A DNA stretch of 33,803 bases from Desulfobacterales bacterium (GCA_030589165.1 JAUUWG010000006.1:1-33803), one strand, 5' to 3'; numbered from the stretch's first letter, positions 1-9,744 are shown. Translations and numbers: made by a program. Notes: a model not told the origin generated them from the letters alone.

Positions 1-709
1 TTAACTGGGGCTGTTCTCTTTGAGATTCCCGGGTAGCGCCATCAAGATATTTTTCCCGGATATATGCCTTAAAACCGGACAAACCTACAATGCCACTCTC
101 CTTTCCCATCTCCAGGGGGTTCTCTGCGTCCTTTTCAAGTCCCTTATATACAAATTGCCTGTATTTTCGTCTTCCTTCAATGGTATCCCCGTCAAAATTG
201 CCAAGGACTTTTGTGTAATTGACAAAATCAACCCGTGCTTTTAATTTTATGTATCCCGCAAAACTGCTGTATTTATATTCGGAAAGGATGTGGATTTTCT
301 CCTTAACTGTTTTGTCGGAATATTTTTTTACTCGCACCGGGTTCAGATGAATATAGCGGGACACTTCTTTTGAATAATTGTCGGCATCGATCAGAAAAGA
401 TTTGTATCGCCCCTGGTAAAGATGACCGGAGCGTTTGTGGCGACGGTTAAACGCAGATGTATAGGAAATGTTAAAATGACGCATGAATTCAGCCAGATTT
501 CCATCCGGTGTGGTTAAAAAGAGATGGAAGTGATTGGTCATACAGACATAAGCAAGCAATGATACATTATAAACACCTAAAGACACAGCAAGTTTTTCAA
601 GAAAAATGTCATAATCCGCATTATCCCTGTATATTTTTTGCCTTTCATTTCCTCGGGAAGTTACATGGTAGTAAGCCCCGGGATATTGTATACGAAGTGG
701 TCTGGCCAT
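1..709 (-). CDS. REP-associated tyrosine transposase (Y1_Tnp/IS200-like HUH family), 3' end outside window
   Basis: Reverse-strand translation from ATG at 709: MARPLRIQYPGAYYHVTSRGNERQKIYRDNADYDIFLEKLAVSLGVYNVSLLAYVCMTNHFHLFLTTPDGNLAEFMRHFNISYTSAFNRRHKRSGHLYQGRYKS; contains the HFH (HUH) motif and the HLYQGRYKS signature. No stop before the window edge, so it is missing from the ORF track. Confidence 0.9.
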   Translation of the reverse strand, partial: MARPLRIQYPGAYYHVTSRGNERQKIYRDNADYDIFLEKLAVSLGVYNVSLLAYVCMTNHFHLFLTTPDGNLAEFMRHFNISYTSAFNRRHKRSGHLYQGRYKSFLIDADNYSKEVSRYIHLNPVRVKKYSDKTVKEKIHILSEYKYSSFAGYIKLKARVDFVNYTKVLGNFDGDTIEGRRKYRQFVYKGLEKDAENPLEMGKESGIVGLSGFKAYIREKYLDGATRESQREQPQL

Positions 710-785
710 AGTCCCTTTTTAACATCTCAACGCAACTTGTCAATATTAAAGATTTGACCCCAAAGCTTCCTCAGTCTGGGCCAGG

Positions 786-842
786 GTTAATGAGTCGCTT
801 CGCTCCGTCTTTTTATATAAGATTGACAATAATACCTATTAT
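786..842. repeat. Palindromic repeat family B, truncated core (copy 1)
   Basis: gagtcgcttcgctccgtctttttatataagattgacaataatacct shares the B core. Confidence 0.6.
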
Positions 843-1090
843 ACTAAAAATATAAACGATTCGCACCAGGAGGATCTTGAGAATGGGTTATGCCGGGGCT
901 TTTATGACGGGTATTCTTGAGAAGAAATACAAAGAGGCAGGCAGGGAATTAACCTGGCAGTAGTTTTTCCAGGCCAAAACGTTAACTTGGGTTGAGGATT
1001 CACAGGAATACAGGAGATTCCATCTTCACAGAGGCAAAAAGTTCGCTCGATTTTTAGAAGCCTTGTCCTTAGGGGTCTGACCCGTACTAT

Positions 1091-1579
1091 CTAATTTATA
1101 CATTCTGCAATATTCCGGCAATAGGGTTCCAAAAGCTTCCGCACGGCTTTTTCGTATACCGGAATCCGCGATTCCAGAATTTTTGACAGTTTGGGTTGCC
1201 AGGCAATCGTTGCCGGTTGAATGGCCATGATATGGAGTTGTTCCGGCAGTTCTTCCATGACCTTCGAAATTTCGATGGTCTTGATCAGATCCCATTCATG
1301 AACGGAAAATCCACTGAACCGCTTCAGGGAAACAATCTCTTCCGGCGAAAAAATACGGAACTCGCCCGGTTTTCCACCAAAATCACCGGCATCCACGATG
1401 ACGGCCGTATCCAGTTTGGCCAATTCATGCACGATTGTCATCCCACCGGCCCCGCCATCGATGAAACAGACCGTATCGCCGAAAAGACGGGAAGCGTACA
1501 GCCTGTGAATCAGCAAAGGGCCAATGCCGTCATCACCCATGTTCGGGTTCCCGATGCCGATGACGCCAATTTTTTTCAT
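1091..1579 (-). CDS. Hydrogenase maturation protease (HycI/HyaD/HoxW family)
   Basis: MKKIGVIGIGNPNMGDDGIGPLLIHRL..., GxGNPxxGDDG motif; directly downstream of the NiFe hydrogenase large subunit. Confidence 0.88.
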   Translation of the reverse strand: MKKIGVIGIGNPNMGDDGIGPLLIHRLYASRLFGDTVCFIDGGAGGMTIVHELAKLDTAVIVDAGDFGGKPGEFRIFSPEEIVSLKRFSGFSVHEWDLIKTIEISKVMEELPEQLHIMAIQPATIAWQPKLSKILESRIPVYEKAVRKLLEPYCRNIAECIN

Positions 1580-1583
1580 ACAT

Positions 1584-2879
1584 TCACTTGAATTCCACTT
1601 TCAGATAGTGCGTCGAACAGGAAATACAGGGATCATACGCCCGCACCAGCATCTCGAGGGTCAGCTCGATTTCATTTTGGGGGCGATCAATAATGGTCGG
1701 CACCAGGGCTTCCATATCCTTTTGAATATTGGCGTTATTCTGATTCGTGGGAATGATGCAGTTGGCCTTGATACAATTGCCCAGCTCGTCAATCGTATAG
1801 TCGTGAAACAGAATTCCGCGAGGTACTTCCACCGCGCCGATACCGCGGCCGGGACGGATTTTGACTTTTGGCTGTTCCTCCTTTAATCCCCGTGCCATGA
1901 GTTCATCAATAATGGCGATTGAATCCTCCATCGAATCGGCAATTTCAACCAGTTGGGCGATCGTATTCATGAAGGGGTTGTAATTGACGGGTTCCAGATC
2001 GAAGCGTGCGGCAATTTCTTTTGCCAGAGGGCCGAGTTGAGCGGCGTTGATGTTAAATCTGGCCAGCGCCCCCACCATATAGGACTCACGGTTGTGGCGG
2101 GTATATTTAGCCGTTGAGTGGGGAAGAACATATTCATTGGTGATGGAGAGATAATCATTCACCGGGTGAATTCCGGTATCCGTCGATGCCACTGGACCGT
2201 CATACAGGGCATAGAGATTGTCGGCCGTCAAAGCGATGTATTCGGTTTCTCGGAAGAAATCCGGCAGATGGTGGACTTTTGCTTGAATGGCTTCTGCAAC
2301 TTTCCGTACGGTGTCCTTGCCGTTTAGAAGTTCTTCACGCAATGTTTGCAGTTCCTTTAGGGTGGGCAGGAGCGTAAATCCACCCACACAAAATCGCAGA
2401 GGATGGGTGGTGCGACCGCAGATCAGATCGGACATGAAATTGGCCAGGCGGTGAATCTTGACGATATTGATCACTGCTTTGTGCGCGGTTTTGAGTAGCG
2501 GCATGATGCTGCCCGCACCAAACAGATCCGGCGCCACCAGATACCCGACGTGCAGAATATGGCTTTGCATATTCTCTCCGTGAAGGGCAAGACGCCTGAG
2601 CAGCACGGTTTGTTCGCTGATCTCAACGCCCAGAGCCGCTTCCGTGGCTTTCAGGGAAGCCAGGGAATGCCCGATCGAGCAGATGCCGCAGATTCGCGAG
2701 GTAATCGGCTGCAGCTGATTGAAATGCTTGCCCCGCAGCATGGCTTCAAAAAACCGCGGCGCTTCGGGAATATTCCATTGCAGCTTTTCGATCCGGCCCG
2801 CTTTGACATTCAGGACAATATTGCCATGGCCCTCCACACGAGTGATATGCTCAATATGAATGTTGAGGTTGCGTTTCAT
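1584..2879 (-). CDS. hydA: [NiFe] hydrogenase large (alpha) subunit, group 3-like
   Basis: RICGICSIGHS (L1) and DPCISCSTH (L2) Ni-ligand motifs. Start trimmed to MKRNLNIHIEHITRVEGHG at 2879, overlapping the upstream stop codon; the ORF track start at 2927 is probably too long. Confidence 0.93.
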   Translation of the reverse strand: MKRNLNIHIEHITRVEGHGNIVLNVKAGRIEKLQWNIPEAPRFFEAMLRGKHFNQLQPITSRICGICSIGHSLASLKATEAALGVEISEQTVLLRRLALHGENMQSHILHVGYLVAPDLFGAGSIMPLLKTAHKAVINIVKIHRLANFMSDLICGRTTHPLRFCVGGFTLLPTLKELQTLREELLNGKDTVRKVAEAIQAKVHHLPDFFRETEYIALTADNLYALYDGPVASTDTGIHPVNDYLSITNEYVLPHSTAKYTRHNRESYMVGALARFNINAAQLGPLAKEIAARFDLEPVNYNPFMNTIAQLVEIADSMEDSIAIIDELMARGLKEEQPKVKIRPGRGIGAVEVPRGILFHDYTIDELGNCIKANCIIPTNQNNANIQKDMEALVPTIIDRPQNEIELTLEMLVRAYDPCISCSTHYLKVEFK

Positions 2880-3625
2880 TTTTCCCTCTTGATTTTGCAG
2901 TTGAACATGTCGAAGCGTTTCAGCCATTTATCCATGGGAACGTTATATTTGCGTAATACGTCTTTGAGCGCATCCATGTTGGCATCTTCCAGAAATCCCC
3001 GGCAGCCGGCACAGCCGTCCCGATGGGTGGGACAGATAGCGTTGCACCCGGCCCGGGTGATGGGGCCCAGACAGAACATGCCCAATTCGAAAACGCATTG
3101 ATTCTCTCTGAGTTTGCATTCCACGCAAACCGGATAATTGGGCAGCCGGGGTTCTCTCCCCATGGCTATAGCGGTAATGACTTTGGTGAACTCGGCCCGG
3201 TCAATGGGACAGCCCGGCACGTAATAATCAACCTTTACGACTTCATCCACTGCCTTGGCCGGAAACACGTCGAACAGGGGATTGCCTTCGAGATCCGCAT
3301 CCCCATAAACCTCGCGCTTGACGTTTTCCGAAGTCCACTGGTTTCGCAGTTTGTTAACGCCGCCGATACAGGCGCAGGCCCCGATCGCCACGACGGTTTT
3401 GGCATTTTTCCTGATGACTTTCAGCCGCTCGGCATCCATGGGCCGCATAATGGAGCCATCAATGATGGCGATGTCATACAAATCGGAATGCTCCTTCATC
3501 CCTTCCCGAAAGGAAACCACATCCACGATTTTAATCAGATCGAGGAATTTTTCTTCAAGATTAAACAACTGCAGTTCACATCCCTCGCAACTGGAAAAAT
3601 CGAACACAGCAACTCTGGGTTTCAT
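2876..3625 (-). CDS. hydD: [NiFe] hydrogenase small (delta) subunit
   Basis: MKPRVAVFDFSSCEGCELQLFNLEE... with CxxC and further Cys motifs (GACACIGG, VPGCPID, C-terminal Cys cluster); overlaps the upstream stop (TAATG). Confidence 0.92.
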   Translation of the reverse strand: MKPRVAVFDFSSCEGCELQLFNLEEKFLDLIKIVDVVSFREGMKEHSDLYDIAIIDGSIMRPMDAERLKVIRKNAKTVVAIGACACIGGVNKLRNQWTSENVKREVYGDADLEGNPLFDVFPAKAVDEVVKVDYYVPGCPIDRAEFTKVITAIAMGREPRLPNYPVCVECKLRENQCVFELGMFCLGPITRAGCNAICPTHRDGCAGCRGFLEDANMDALKDVLRKYNVPMDKWLKRFDMFNCKIKREK

Positions 3626-5550
3626 TAAAATGCCTCCGGAAGATCTTTGATGTCACCATAATTGAAAACCGGCCCCTCAAGACAGACATACACACCATTG
3701 AACTGACAATGGCCGCATTTGCCCACACCGCACTTCATTCTCCGCTCCAACGATACGATGATGTTCTCATCCGTCATGCCGCGGTTCTTCAGCTCTTTGA
3801 TGACGAAACGATACATCACGGGCGGTCCCACAATAATTGCAGCCGTTTTGACCGGATCGAAATCGACCAGCGGGATCAGATTGGTAATCACGCCGATATT
3901 GCCGTCCCAGCATACTCCATCCTGACAATAATCAACGGTAAATTTCTGAACGATATCACTGCGGGTTTTCCAAACGTTCAAATCAGCGTTGAAAAGGATC
4001 GAATCCGGGTCCTTGCATCCGTAAAGCAGCGAAACCTCCCCGAATTCGCTGCGATGAGCAAGCACGTAATTGACAAGCGACCGCATGGGAGCCATGCCGC
4101 AACCACCGGCGATGAACATGAGATCCCGTTTTCGCAGACGCTCCACATCAAAACCGTTGCCGAACGGTCCCCGTATACCGACTTTTTCGCCGACGTTTAA
4201 TGCCTCAAGGTGAGTGGTCACGTTGCCGACTCTTCGAACCAACAGCTCAAACGAGCTTCTTCCCGCTTCGGGAGCGGATGCGATCGAAATCGGCGCCTCA
4301 CCAATACCGAAGATGGAGACCTCTACAAACTGGCCCGGTTGATGCCCCAGCGGTTCCTTGCTGTCCAGTTCAATTTCGTAGAAGGTATCGGTTTTGGTCA
4401 TTTTTTCCTTGCGAATGATGGTCGCACTTTTGGGCATGAAGACCGGCCCCTTTTGTCGATGCGGCTCCTCATGGGGGATTGGCAAATCCATCCTGGCTTC
4501 AACGGAAGAGGCGGCCAGCGTATTCATCACATTCAGGGGATCGGCGATATCGCTCAGACACTGGGTGGCGCATCGTCCGCACCCCACACAGGCCACAAAT
4601 CCGAAGCGCCGCGGAAGGTAGACGCCCTTGCGGTAGAATCGATGGCGGTATCGGTCGACCGGCGCCCGTCGGAAAATCTCACCGCTTCCGATCAGCGTGA
4701 AATCCCGGAGCAGACAACCGTCCCATGTCCGCACACGCTTTCCCTCTTTCATGTTCATGTCCATCACATCGTCCACGTCATAACAGAAACAGGTAGGGCA
4801 TACGAGGGTACAGGTGCCGCAGGAAAAGCATTTGCGGGCGTTTTCGTCCCATATGGGATGGGTGTAGTTGTTCAGCAGAAGTTCGGTCCATCTGAATTTA
4901 TCGATCTTCAGCTTGTGCTTGTATCTTGCGGGAAGCTCCGCGCGCAGTCGTTTTACCCGCTCAATCTCTGGCGTCAGAGCTTCCTGGAATTCGCCGAAGT
5001 CCTTGAGCAGGTCCCTGCCCGCTGTCGTGCCTTCGTCAATCACAACGGTATCTCCGAGATCGGTCACGAGAAGATCATATCCCGAAGTCACTACATGGTT
5101 TCCAAGGCTTCCTGCAAAGGAACGGTCGGCAATGCTGAGGATATCGGAAGCAATAATCAGCGTATTTTTGCGGCGGGCCTCATAAATGTCATCTACAGGC
5201 GGATTCTGATAAACAGCATCCATCTGCTGAATGGCGATGACATCATATGGATGAACACCGATGAGAATCTGCGGTCTATCCGGTTTGGAACAGGAAACTT
5301 CAAAAAGCTTGGAAATATCAAATCTGAACAGTTCTTCATGGGTGGGAAGCAAAAATTTCTTGGGGGGAAGGAGGGTCACATCATGGTCCAGCCTGAGATC
5401 CTGCACGCTTTCCAGGAAACCAAAGTGAAACCGCTTTCCTTTGGACTGAACGCCGATGATATCCCGAGTATCATCTTGAATAAGGCCGTCTACAAAGGTA
5501 AACCATTGATCCTTGGTCATTGATTTCATAGGCACCAACTCCTTTGTCAA
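3625..5550 (-). CDS. Fused hydrogenase beta-gamma subunit: 4Fe-4S dicluster module (HydB/AsrA-like) + FAD/NAD(P)-binding and 2Fe-2S module (HydG/AsrB-like)
   Basis: 641 aa uninterrupted. N-terminal half has CFSCGTCTLVCPTC and CVGCGRCATQC; C-terminal half has ferredoxin reductase-like FAD/NAD motifs (PISIASAPEAG, IAGGCGMAPMRSL) and CGVGKCGHCQFNGVYVC. Start may be at an internal Met (MTKDQW) about 30 nt downstream. Confidence 0.9.
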   Translation of the reverse strand: MTKELVPMKSMTKDQWFTFVDGLIQDDTRDIIGVQSKGKRFHFGFLESVQDLRLDHDVTLLPPKKFLLPTHEELFRFDISKLFEVSCSKPDRPQILIGVHPYDVIAIQQMDAVYQNPPVDDIYEARRKNTLIIASDILSIADRSFAGSLGNHVVTSGYDLLVTDLGDTVVIDEGTTAGRDLLKDFGEFQEALTPEIERVKRLRAELPARYKHKLKIDKFRWTELLLNNYTHPIWDENARKCFSCGTCTLVCPTCFCYDVDDVMDMNMKEGKRVRTWDGCLLRDFTLIGSGEIFRRAPVDRYRHRFYRKGVYLPRRFGFVACVGCGRCATQCLSDIADPLNVMNTLAASSVEARMDLPIPHEEPHRQKGPVFMPKSATIIRKEKMTKTDTFYEIELDSKEPLGHQPGQFVEVSIFGIGEAPISIASAPEAGRSSFELLVRRVGNVTTHLEALNVGEKVGIRGPFGNGFDVERLRKRDLMFIAGGCGMAPMRSLVNYVLAHRSEFGEVSLLYGCKDPDSILFNADLNVWKTRSDIVQKFTVDYCQDGVCWDGNIGVITNLIPLVDFDPVKTAAIIVGPPVMYRFVIKELKNRGMTDENIIVSLERRMKCGVGKCGHCQFNGVYVCLEGPVFNYGDIKDLPEAF

Positions 5551-6299
5551 GAAGACGGATTTGCCAACTTCGCGAGCAAATCCTCACGAATGTATGAAGA
5601 AAGTCGATCAGTTCCCAAATTTGCATAATACAATTTAAATATACAATATAATTTCGTCAAAAGCAAAGCCAAATCAGGGCGAACCAGACAAAATCATTAC
5701 AAAAACAGGCTTCAGCCCGAAAATAGCCGTGTACCGGGGAAAGGTCCGCCTGAGGCGCGTAATGGGAATCATTAATCCCCGTTCCTAAAGTTTTTCGACC
5801 TGTACTGAAATAACACCACGGTCAGATATAATCGGAAAACATTTCAATTTCTATGGTGTTGGACATTTGTTATTCCTTCAACATCATTTTTTGTAAAAAT
5901 ATGATGGTCTCTAAGGAACGGCAATTAAATAAATTGCACAATCCGGAAAATGGAATATTGGCATTCTGCTGCCGATTGTACCGATTGGGGGATTACATTA
6001 CAATTACATTACAATCAAAAATCCTATATCGTGCTTTTTGCGATTCCCTGACAGCATTCGATGATTATTGCTGTTGTCTTTGTAGAGGGATTAAACCATG
6101 CTATCGATGAACTATGACTCGATCAAAGCAAGTATAATTGAATTTGATATTTTCCGGGAATTGATATAGAAAAATGTTATTCACGGATGATACGCCTGTT
6201 GGGATTGTTTTGTGGTGCTTCAATTTTTAAAGGATTAACACCGATTTCAGAACTTCACTTGGGTGAATTTTGAGTACTTAGGAGCAGTAAAGAAGATCT

Positions 6300-6719
6300 A
6301 TGTCTGCGGAACAGGTATTCGAGTTAAGCAATAAGAAGCGGATAATCATCGATCATCTGAAACAATTGCCCGGTCTTATGGCTGTGTTTGTTCATGGATC
6401 TGTGGCCAAGGGAACTGAACACCCTGGAAGCGATCTTGATCTGGCATTGTTATTTCATCATGACTATTCTGTTTCTACATTACAACTCTTGATGATTTCC
6501 GGAGAACTGGAATCTCTTTTGGGAAGGCCGGTACATATCGGTGTGCTTTCCATGGATAACGTGGTTTTTGCCAAAGAAGTTGTTGAATCCGGTCGATTGA
6601 TTTATTCTAAAGATCAGATTTATTGCGATACTTTTATTATGTACGCCCTCTCTTTTTATGCGGATCTGAACAGGCAAAGAAAAAGCGTCCTCGATTCGAC
6701 ATCCTTCATATCCAGCTAA
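6300..6719 (+). CDS. MNT-type minimal nucleotidyltransferase (MntA-like)
   Basis: VFVHGSVAKGTEHPGSDLDLALLF matches the GSxxKGxxxxxSDxDL nucleotidyltransferase motif. Confidence 0.82.
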   Translation: MSAEQVFELSNKKRIIIDHLKQLPGLMAVFVHGSVAKGTEHPGSDLDLALLFHHDYSVSTLQLLMISGELESLLGRPVHIGVLSMDNVVFAKEVVESGRLIYSKDQIYCDTFIMYALSFYADLNRQRKSVLDSTSFISS

Positions 6720-6724
6720 AAGTA

Positions 6725-6831
6725 GTTTACACTTTTTGATCTGATCGAGACAAACTCGACGCCGGTATGCATTCCCACGCAGGAGCGTGAGAACGAGGAA
6801 ACAATATGATTGTTCCCCCAAAAGTGTAAAC
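6725..6831. repeat. MITE-like element D with about 12-bp terminal inverted repeats
   Basis: gtttacactttt (6725-6736) is complementary to aaaagtgtaaac (6820-6831); internal hairpin cattcccacgcaggagcgtgagaacg. Six bases after the MNT stop codon. Confidence 0.65.
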
Positions 6832-6880
6832 CGACAAATGAAGGATGCCAAATAATGCAGTTAATATTCCTGTTGTGATA

Positions 6881-7387
6881 CTATAGCTTCGCCAGTGCTT
6901 GCAGAGCTGCGTCATAGTCCGGTTCCTGTACAATCTCCGGGACCTGTTGGGTGTAAGCGACTTTGCCGTTCTTGTCGATGATCACGACCGCCCGGGAAAG
7001 CAAGCCGGTCAACGGACCGCTTGTAATGGTTACGCCGTAGTCCTTTCCAAAATCTGCCGAACGGAATACCGACAGGGGTATCACGTCATTCAGACCTTGG
7101 GTTTCACAGAACCTCTGATGAGCAAAAGGCAGATCGGCAGAAATGCAAAGAACAACCGTGTCTTTGAGTTTGGCGGCTTCTTCGTTGAATCGCCTGACGG
7201 AAGTCGCGCACACATCTGTATCAATACTGGGAAAAATATTGAGAACGATTGTTTTCCCTGCAAAATCTTCCAGGGTAGCATCGGAAAGATCGCTTCGGGT
7301 CAGCCTGAACGTCGGCGCTTCCGTATCGACTTCGGGCAAATTACCGATCGTTTCGATGAGACTGCCTTTGAACGTAATTCCGGCCAT
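6881..7387 (-). CDS. tpx: Thiol peroxidase (Tpx-type peroxiredoxin)
   Basis: MAGITFKGSLIETIGNLPEVDTEAPTFRLTRSDLSDATLEDFAGKTIVLNIFPSIDTDVCATSVRRFNEEAA..., typical Tpx active site. Confidence 0.93.
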   Translation of the reverse strand: MAGITFKGSLIETIGNLPEVDTEAPTFRLTRSDLSDATLEDFAGKTIVLNIFPSIDTDVCATSVRRFNEEAAKLKDTVVLCISADLPFAHQRFCETQGLNDVIPLSVFRSADFGKDYGVTITSGPLTGLLSRAVVIIDKNGKVAYTQQVPEIVQEPDYDAALQALAKL

Positions 7388-7466
7388 GTGACCCTCCTTT
7401 CAACTGAAAAATTTCTGATCAGAAATGTTGTATTTACACGGCATCTTCATGGGTGACTTCAAGTCA

Positions 7467-7505
7467 TCCCCCCTTTTTTAAAGAGGGGAAAGGGGGGATT
7501 TTTTA
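7467..7505. repeat. Inverted repeat / terminator-like hairpin
   Basis: tccccccttttttaaagaggggaaaggggggatttttta: tccccccttt pairs with aaaggggga, followed by a T-run on the + strand. Confidence 0.55.
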
Positions 7506-7561
7506 TGATTTAGCGCGATTTTAACCTGGAACAGAAACAGGAGCCGCCTCGCCGATGAACA

Positions 7562-9070
7562 TCATTGCCCAGTGGCTTTGGCCCGATCCTCTTGAGACAT
7601 CTCCGCCAGGCGCTTGACCTCTTTTGTGTCCAGCCCCAACCCTTCGGCCACGCGGCTTCCATAGTCAGGGTCGGCTTTATAGAAGACGGCGGTTTGGCGT
7701 AACTGGATACGCTTTTGTGCATTACACAGGTGGGAGGTAATGTTTGTAATGAGATGATCCCGATCTTCATCGGTCATCACCCGGCGGTAGAGTTCCCCGG
7801 CCTGGAAAAAATCGTCGTTGGGGTGGGTAAAGGGATGACGATCCGCCATTCCGGAAACCTCGAAAGGCGGCTCAGCAAAATCCGGATTGGGTTCAGGGCC
7901 GCCAAAGCTGTTGGGATAATAGTTCGGAGTCCCCCCGCCGTTGTCATCAAAGCGCATAAACCCGTCGCGCTGATAGTAATTCACCGCTGCCCTGGGCCGG
8001 TTGATAGGCAGGATATGATAGTTGGGCCCCAACCGATGGATATGGGTGTCATGGTAAGAGAAGAGCCGACCCTGAAGCATTTTGTCCGGAGATGCCGCAA
8101 TTCCTGGAACAAAGTTGGCAGGAGAAAACGCCGATTGCTCAACCTCGGCAAAATAATTTTTCGGATTTTGGTTGAGCACCAATCGGCCGATGGTAATGGG
8201 TGGAAAATCCGCATGGAACCAGACCTTGGTGATATCGAACGGATCAAAGCGGTATTCCCTGGCTTGTTCAGGAGTCATGATCTGTACTTCCAGCCGCCAG
8301 GAGGGGTACTCACCCCGCTCGATGGCCTCATGGAGATCCCGCGTCGCATGATCAGGGTCCTTCCCCTTCATTTTGATGGATTCCTCCAGGGTGAGATTCT
8401 GAATACCCTGTTCTGTTTTGAAGTGATACTGTACCCAGTAATATTCGCCCTTATCGTTGTACCACTTGAACGTATGGCTGCTGTAGCCGTTCATTTGGCG
8501 GAATGTCCTTGGTGTGCCCCGATCGGAAAACAGGATGGTCACCTGATGGATCGACTCCGGGGTAAGTGAAAGGAAATCCCAGAACATATCCGCATCCTTC
8601 AGGTTCGTGCCCGGATGACGTTTCTGGGTATGGATGAAATCAGGGAACTTCAGCGGATCACGGATGAAGAAAACAGGGGTATTGTTCCCGGTCATATCGT
8701 AATTGCCTTCTTCGGTATAAAACTTTACCGCAAAGCCGCGAGGGTCTCGTTCGGCATCCGCCGATCCTTTCTCACCACCGACAGTGGAGAACCGGGCAAA
8801 CACATCCGTACGCTTTCCAATCTCGGAAAGAAACTTGGCCTTTGTATACTTGGTGACATCAGCGGTAACCTCAAAGTAGCCGTGTGCGCCTGCTCCCTTG
8901 GCGTGCACCACACGTTCAGGTATACGCTCACGGTCAAAATGGCTGAGTTTCTCCAACAAGTGGGTATCCTGCATTAACACAGGGCCTGTACTGCCCGCAG
9001 TTTTGCTGTTTTGGTCATCATCGACCGGAGCACCGAATCCGGTAGTGTATGTCTTTTTCCCTTGTGACAT
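7562..9070 (-). CDS. katA: Heme catalase (monofunctional)
   Basis: [69 protein letters not shown]... catalase core. Start set at 9070 behind GGAGGTCTCAA; the upstream extension to 9163 is likely non-coding. Confidence 0.96.
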   Translation of the reverse strand: MSQGKKTYTTGFGAPVDDDQNSKTAGSTGPVLMQDTHLLEKLSHFDRERIPERVVHAKGAGAHGYFEVTADVTKYTKAKFLSEIGKRTDVFARFSTVGGEKGSADAERDPRGFAVKFYTEEGNYDMTGNNTPVFFIRDPLKFPDFIHTQKRHPGTNLKDADMFWDFLSLTPESIHQVTILFSDRGTPRTFRQMNGYSSHTFKWYNDKGEYYWVQYHFKTEQGIQNLTLEESIKMKGKDPDHATRDLHEAIERGEYPSWRLEVQIMTPEQAREYRFDPFDITKVWFHADFPPITIGRLVLNQNPKNYFAEVEQSAFSPANFVPGIAASPDKMLQGRLFSYHDTHIHRLGPNYHILPINRPRAAVNYYQRDGFMRFDDNGGGTPNYYPNSFGGPEPNPDFAEPPFEVSGMADRHPFTHPNDDFFQAGELYRRVMTDEDRDHLITNITSHLCNAQKRIQLRQTAVFYKADPDYGSRVAEGLGLDTKEVKRLAEMSQEDRAKATGQ

Positions 9071-9294
9071 TTGAGACCTCCTATTACCTGATATTAATAT
9101 CGATCTTAAGATGTTTTGACTGCCTGATGTAGGAATTAAACTGCCCGAGGCCCACAGGCCCATCCGGCCAAGTTGAATGAAAGGTTCGGCGAAATCTTAA
9201 ATCGGCTAAAAAATTTTGTGCCCGGACAATTTACCCTGGCAAAAAGCTACGTTCTTATGTTGTTTTTCGAGGGACTGAGGAAAGTGTAGAAAGA

Positions 9295-9744
9295 TTATTT
9301 GCCTTCAAAATAGAGTTTTTGAAACGCTTCAACAAGACTTCTCAATTCTTTAACATGCTTAAGATCTGTTGTCTGCTTACATCTCATACTATAAACCAGC
9401 ATTTTGTGAAGAACACCCAGTTTTTTTTCATAGTCTTTCGCATCCGGCTTGATCCGTTGGGTCATAAAATACTGACTGACTATTTCCTGAAGTTTATCGG
9501 CATGGCGCTCCTTATTCATGATCCATCGAACAAGCTGGTTGGCATTATGGTCTTTTTTCTTTTGTATATACAGGATTTGATTCATGGACTTTTCAATCGT
9601 TACGATGTGTTCAAGAATCATGTCGACTCGCATCTCATCATCGTAAATTCCACAGGGTATTTCACAATGTGCGGATGCGTTGCTAACAATAAAAAGAAGT
9701 GAAGCAAGACCGATCACAAACTGAAGGAATCTCTTTTTCATCAC
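9295..9744 (-). CDS. sodN: Nickel superoxide dismutase with N-terminal Sec signal peptide
   Basis: MMKKRFLQFVIGLASLLFIVSNASA|HCEIPCGIYDDEMRVDMILEHIVTIEKSMNQI: Ni-hook motif HCxxPCGxY immediately after a predicted signal peptidase site. Confidence 0.92.
   Translation of the reverse strand: MMKKRFLQFVIGLASLLFIVSNASAHCEIPCGIYDDEMRVDMILEHIVTIEKSMNQILYIQKKKDHNANQLVRWIMNKERHADKLQEIVSQYFMTQRIKPDAKDYEKKLGVLHKMLVYSMRCKQTTDLKHVKELRSLVEAFQKLYFEGK

Noticed and set aside
508-711. 67-aa plus-strand ORF at the left edge
   Set aside because: Antisense to the Y1 transposase, which runs off the window.
3023-3628. 201-aa plus-strand ORF opposite hydD
   Set aside because: Shadow ORF of a conserved Fe-S hydrogenase subunit.
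4210-5523. 437-aa plus-strand ORF opposite the fused hydrogenase gene
   Set aside because: Antisense to a well-supported conserved CDS; translation shows no recognisable domain; a shadow ORF.
5853-6110. 85-aa plus-strand ORF between hydrogenase operon and MNT gene
   Set aside because: No good RBS, AT-rich composition, no recognisable family.
7715-8569. 284-aa plus-strand ORF opposite the catalase gene
   Set aside because: Antisense shadow of katA with no domain signal.
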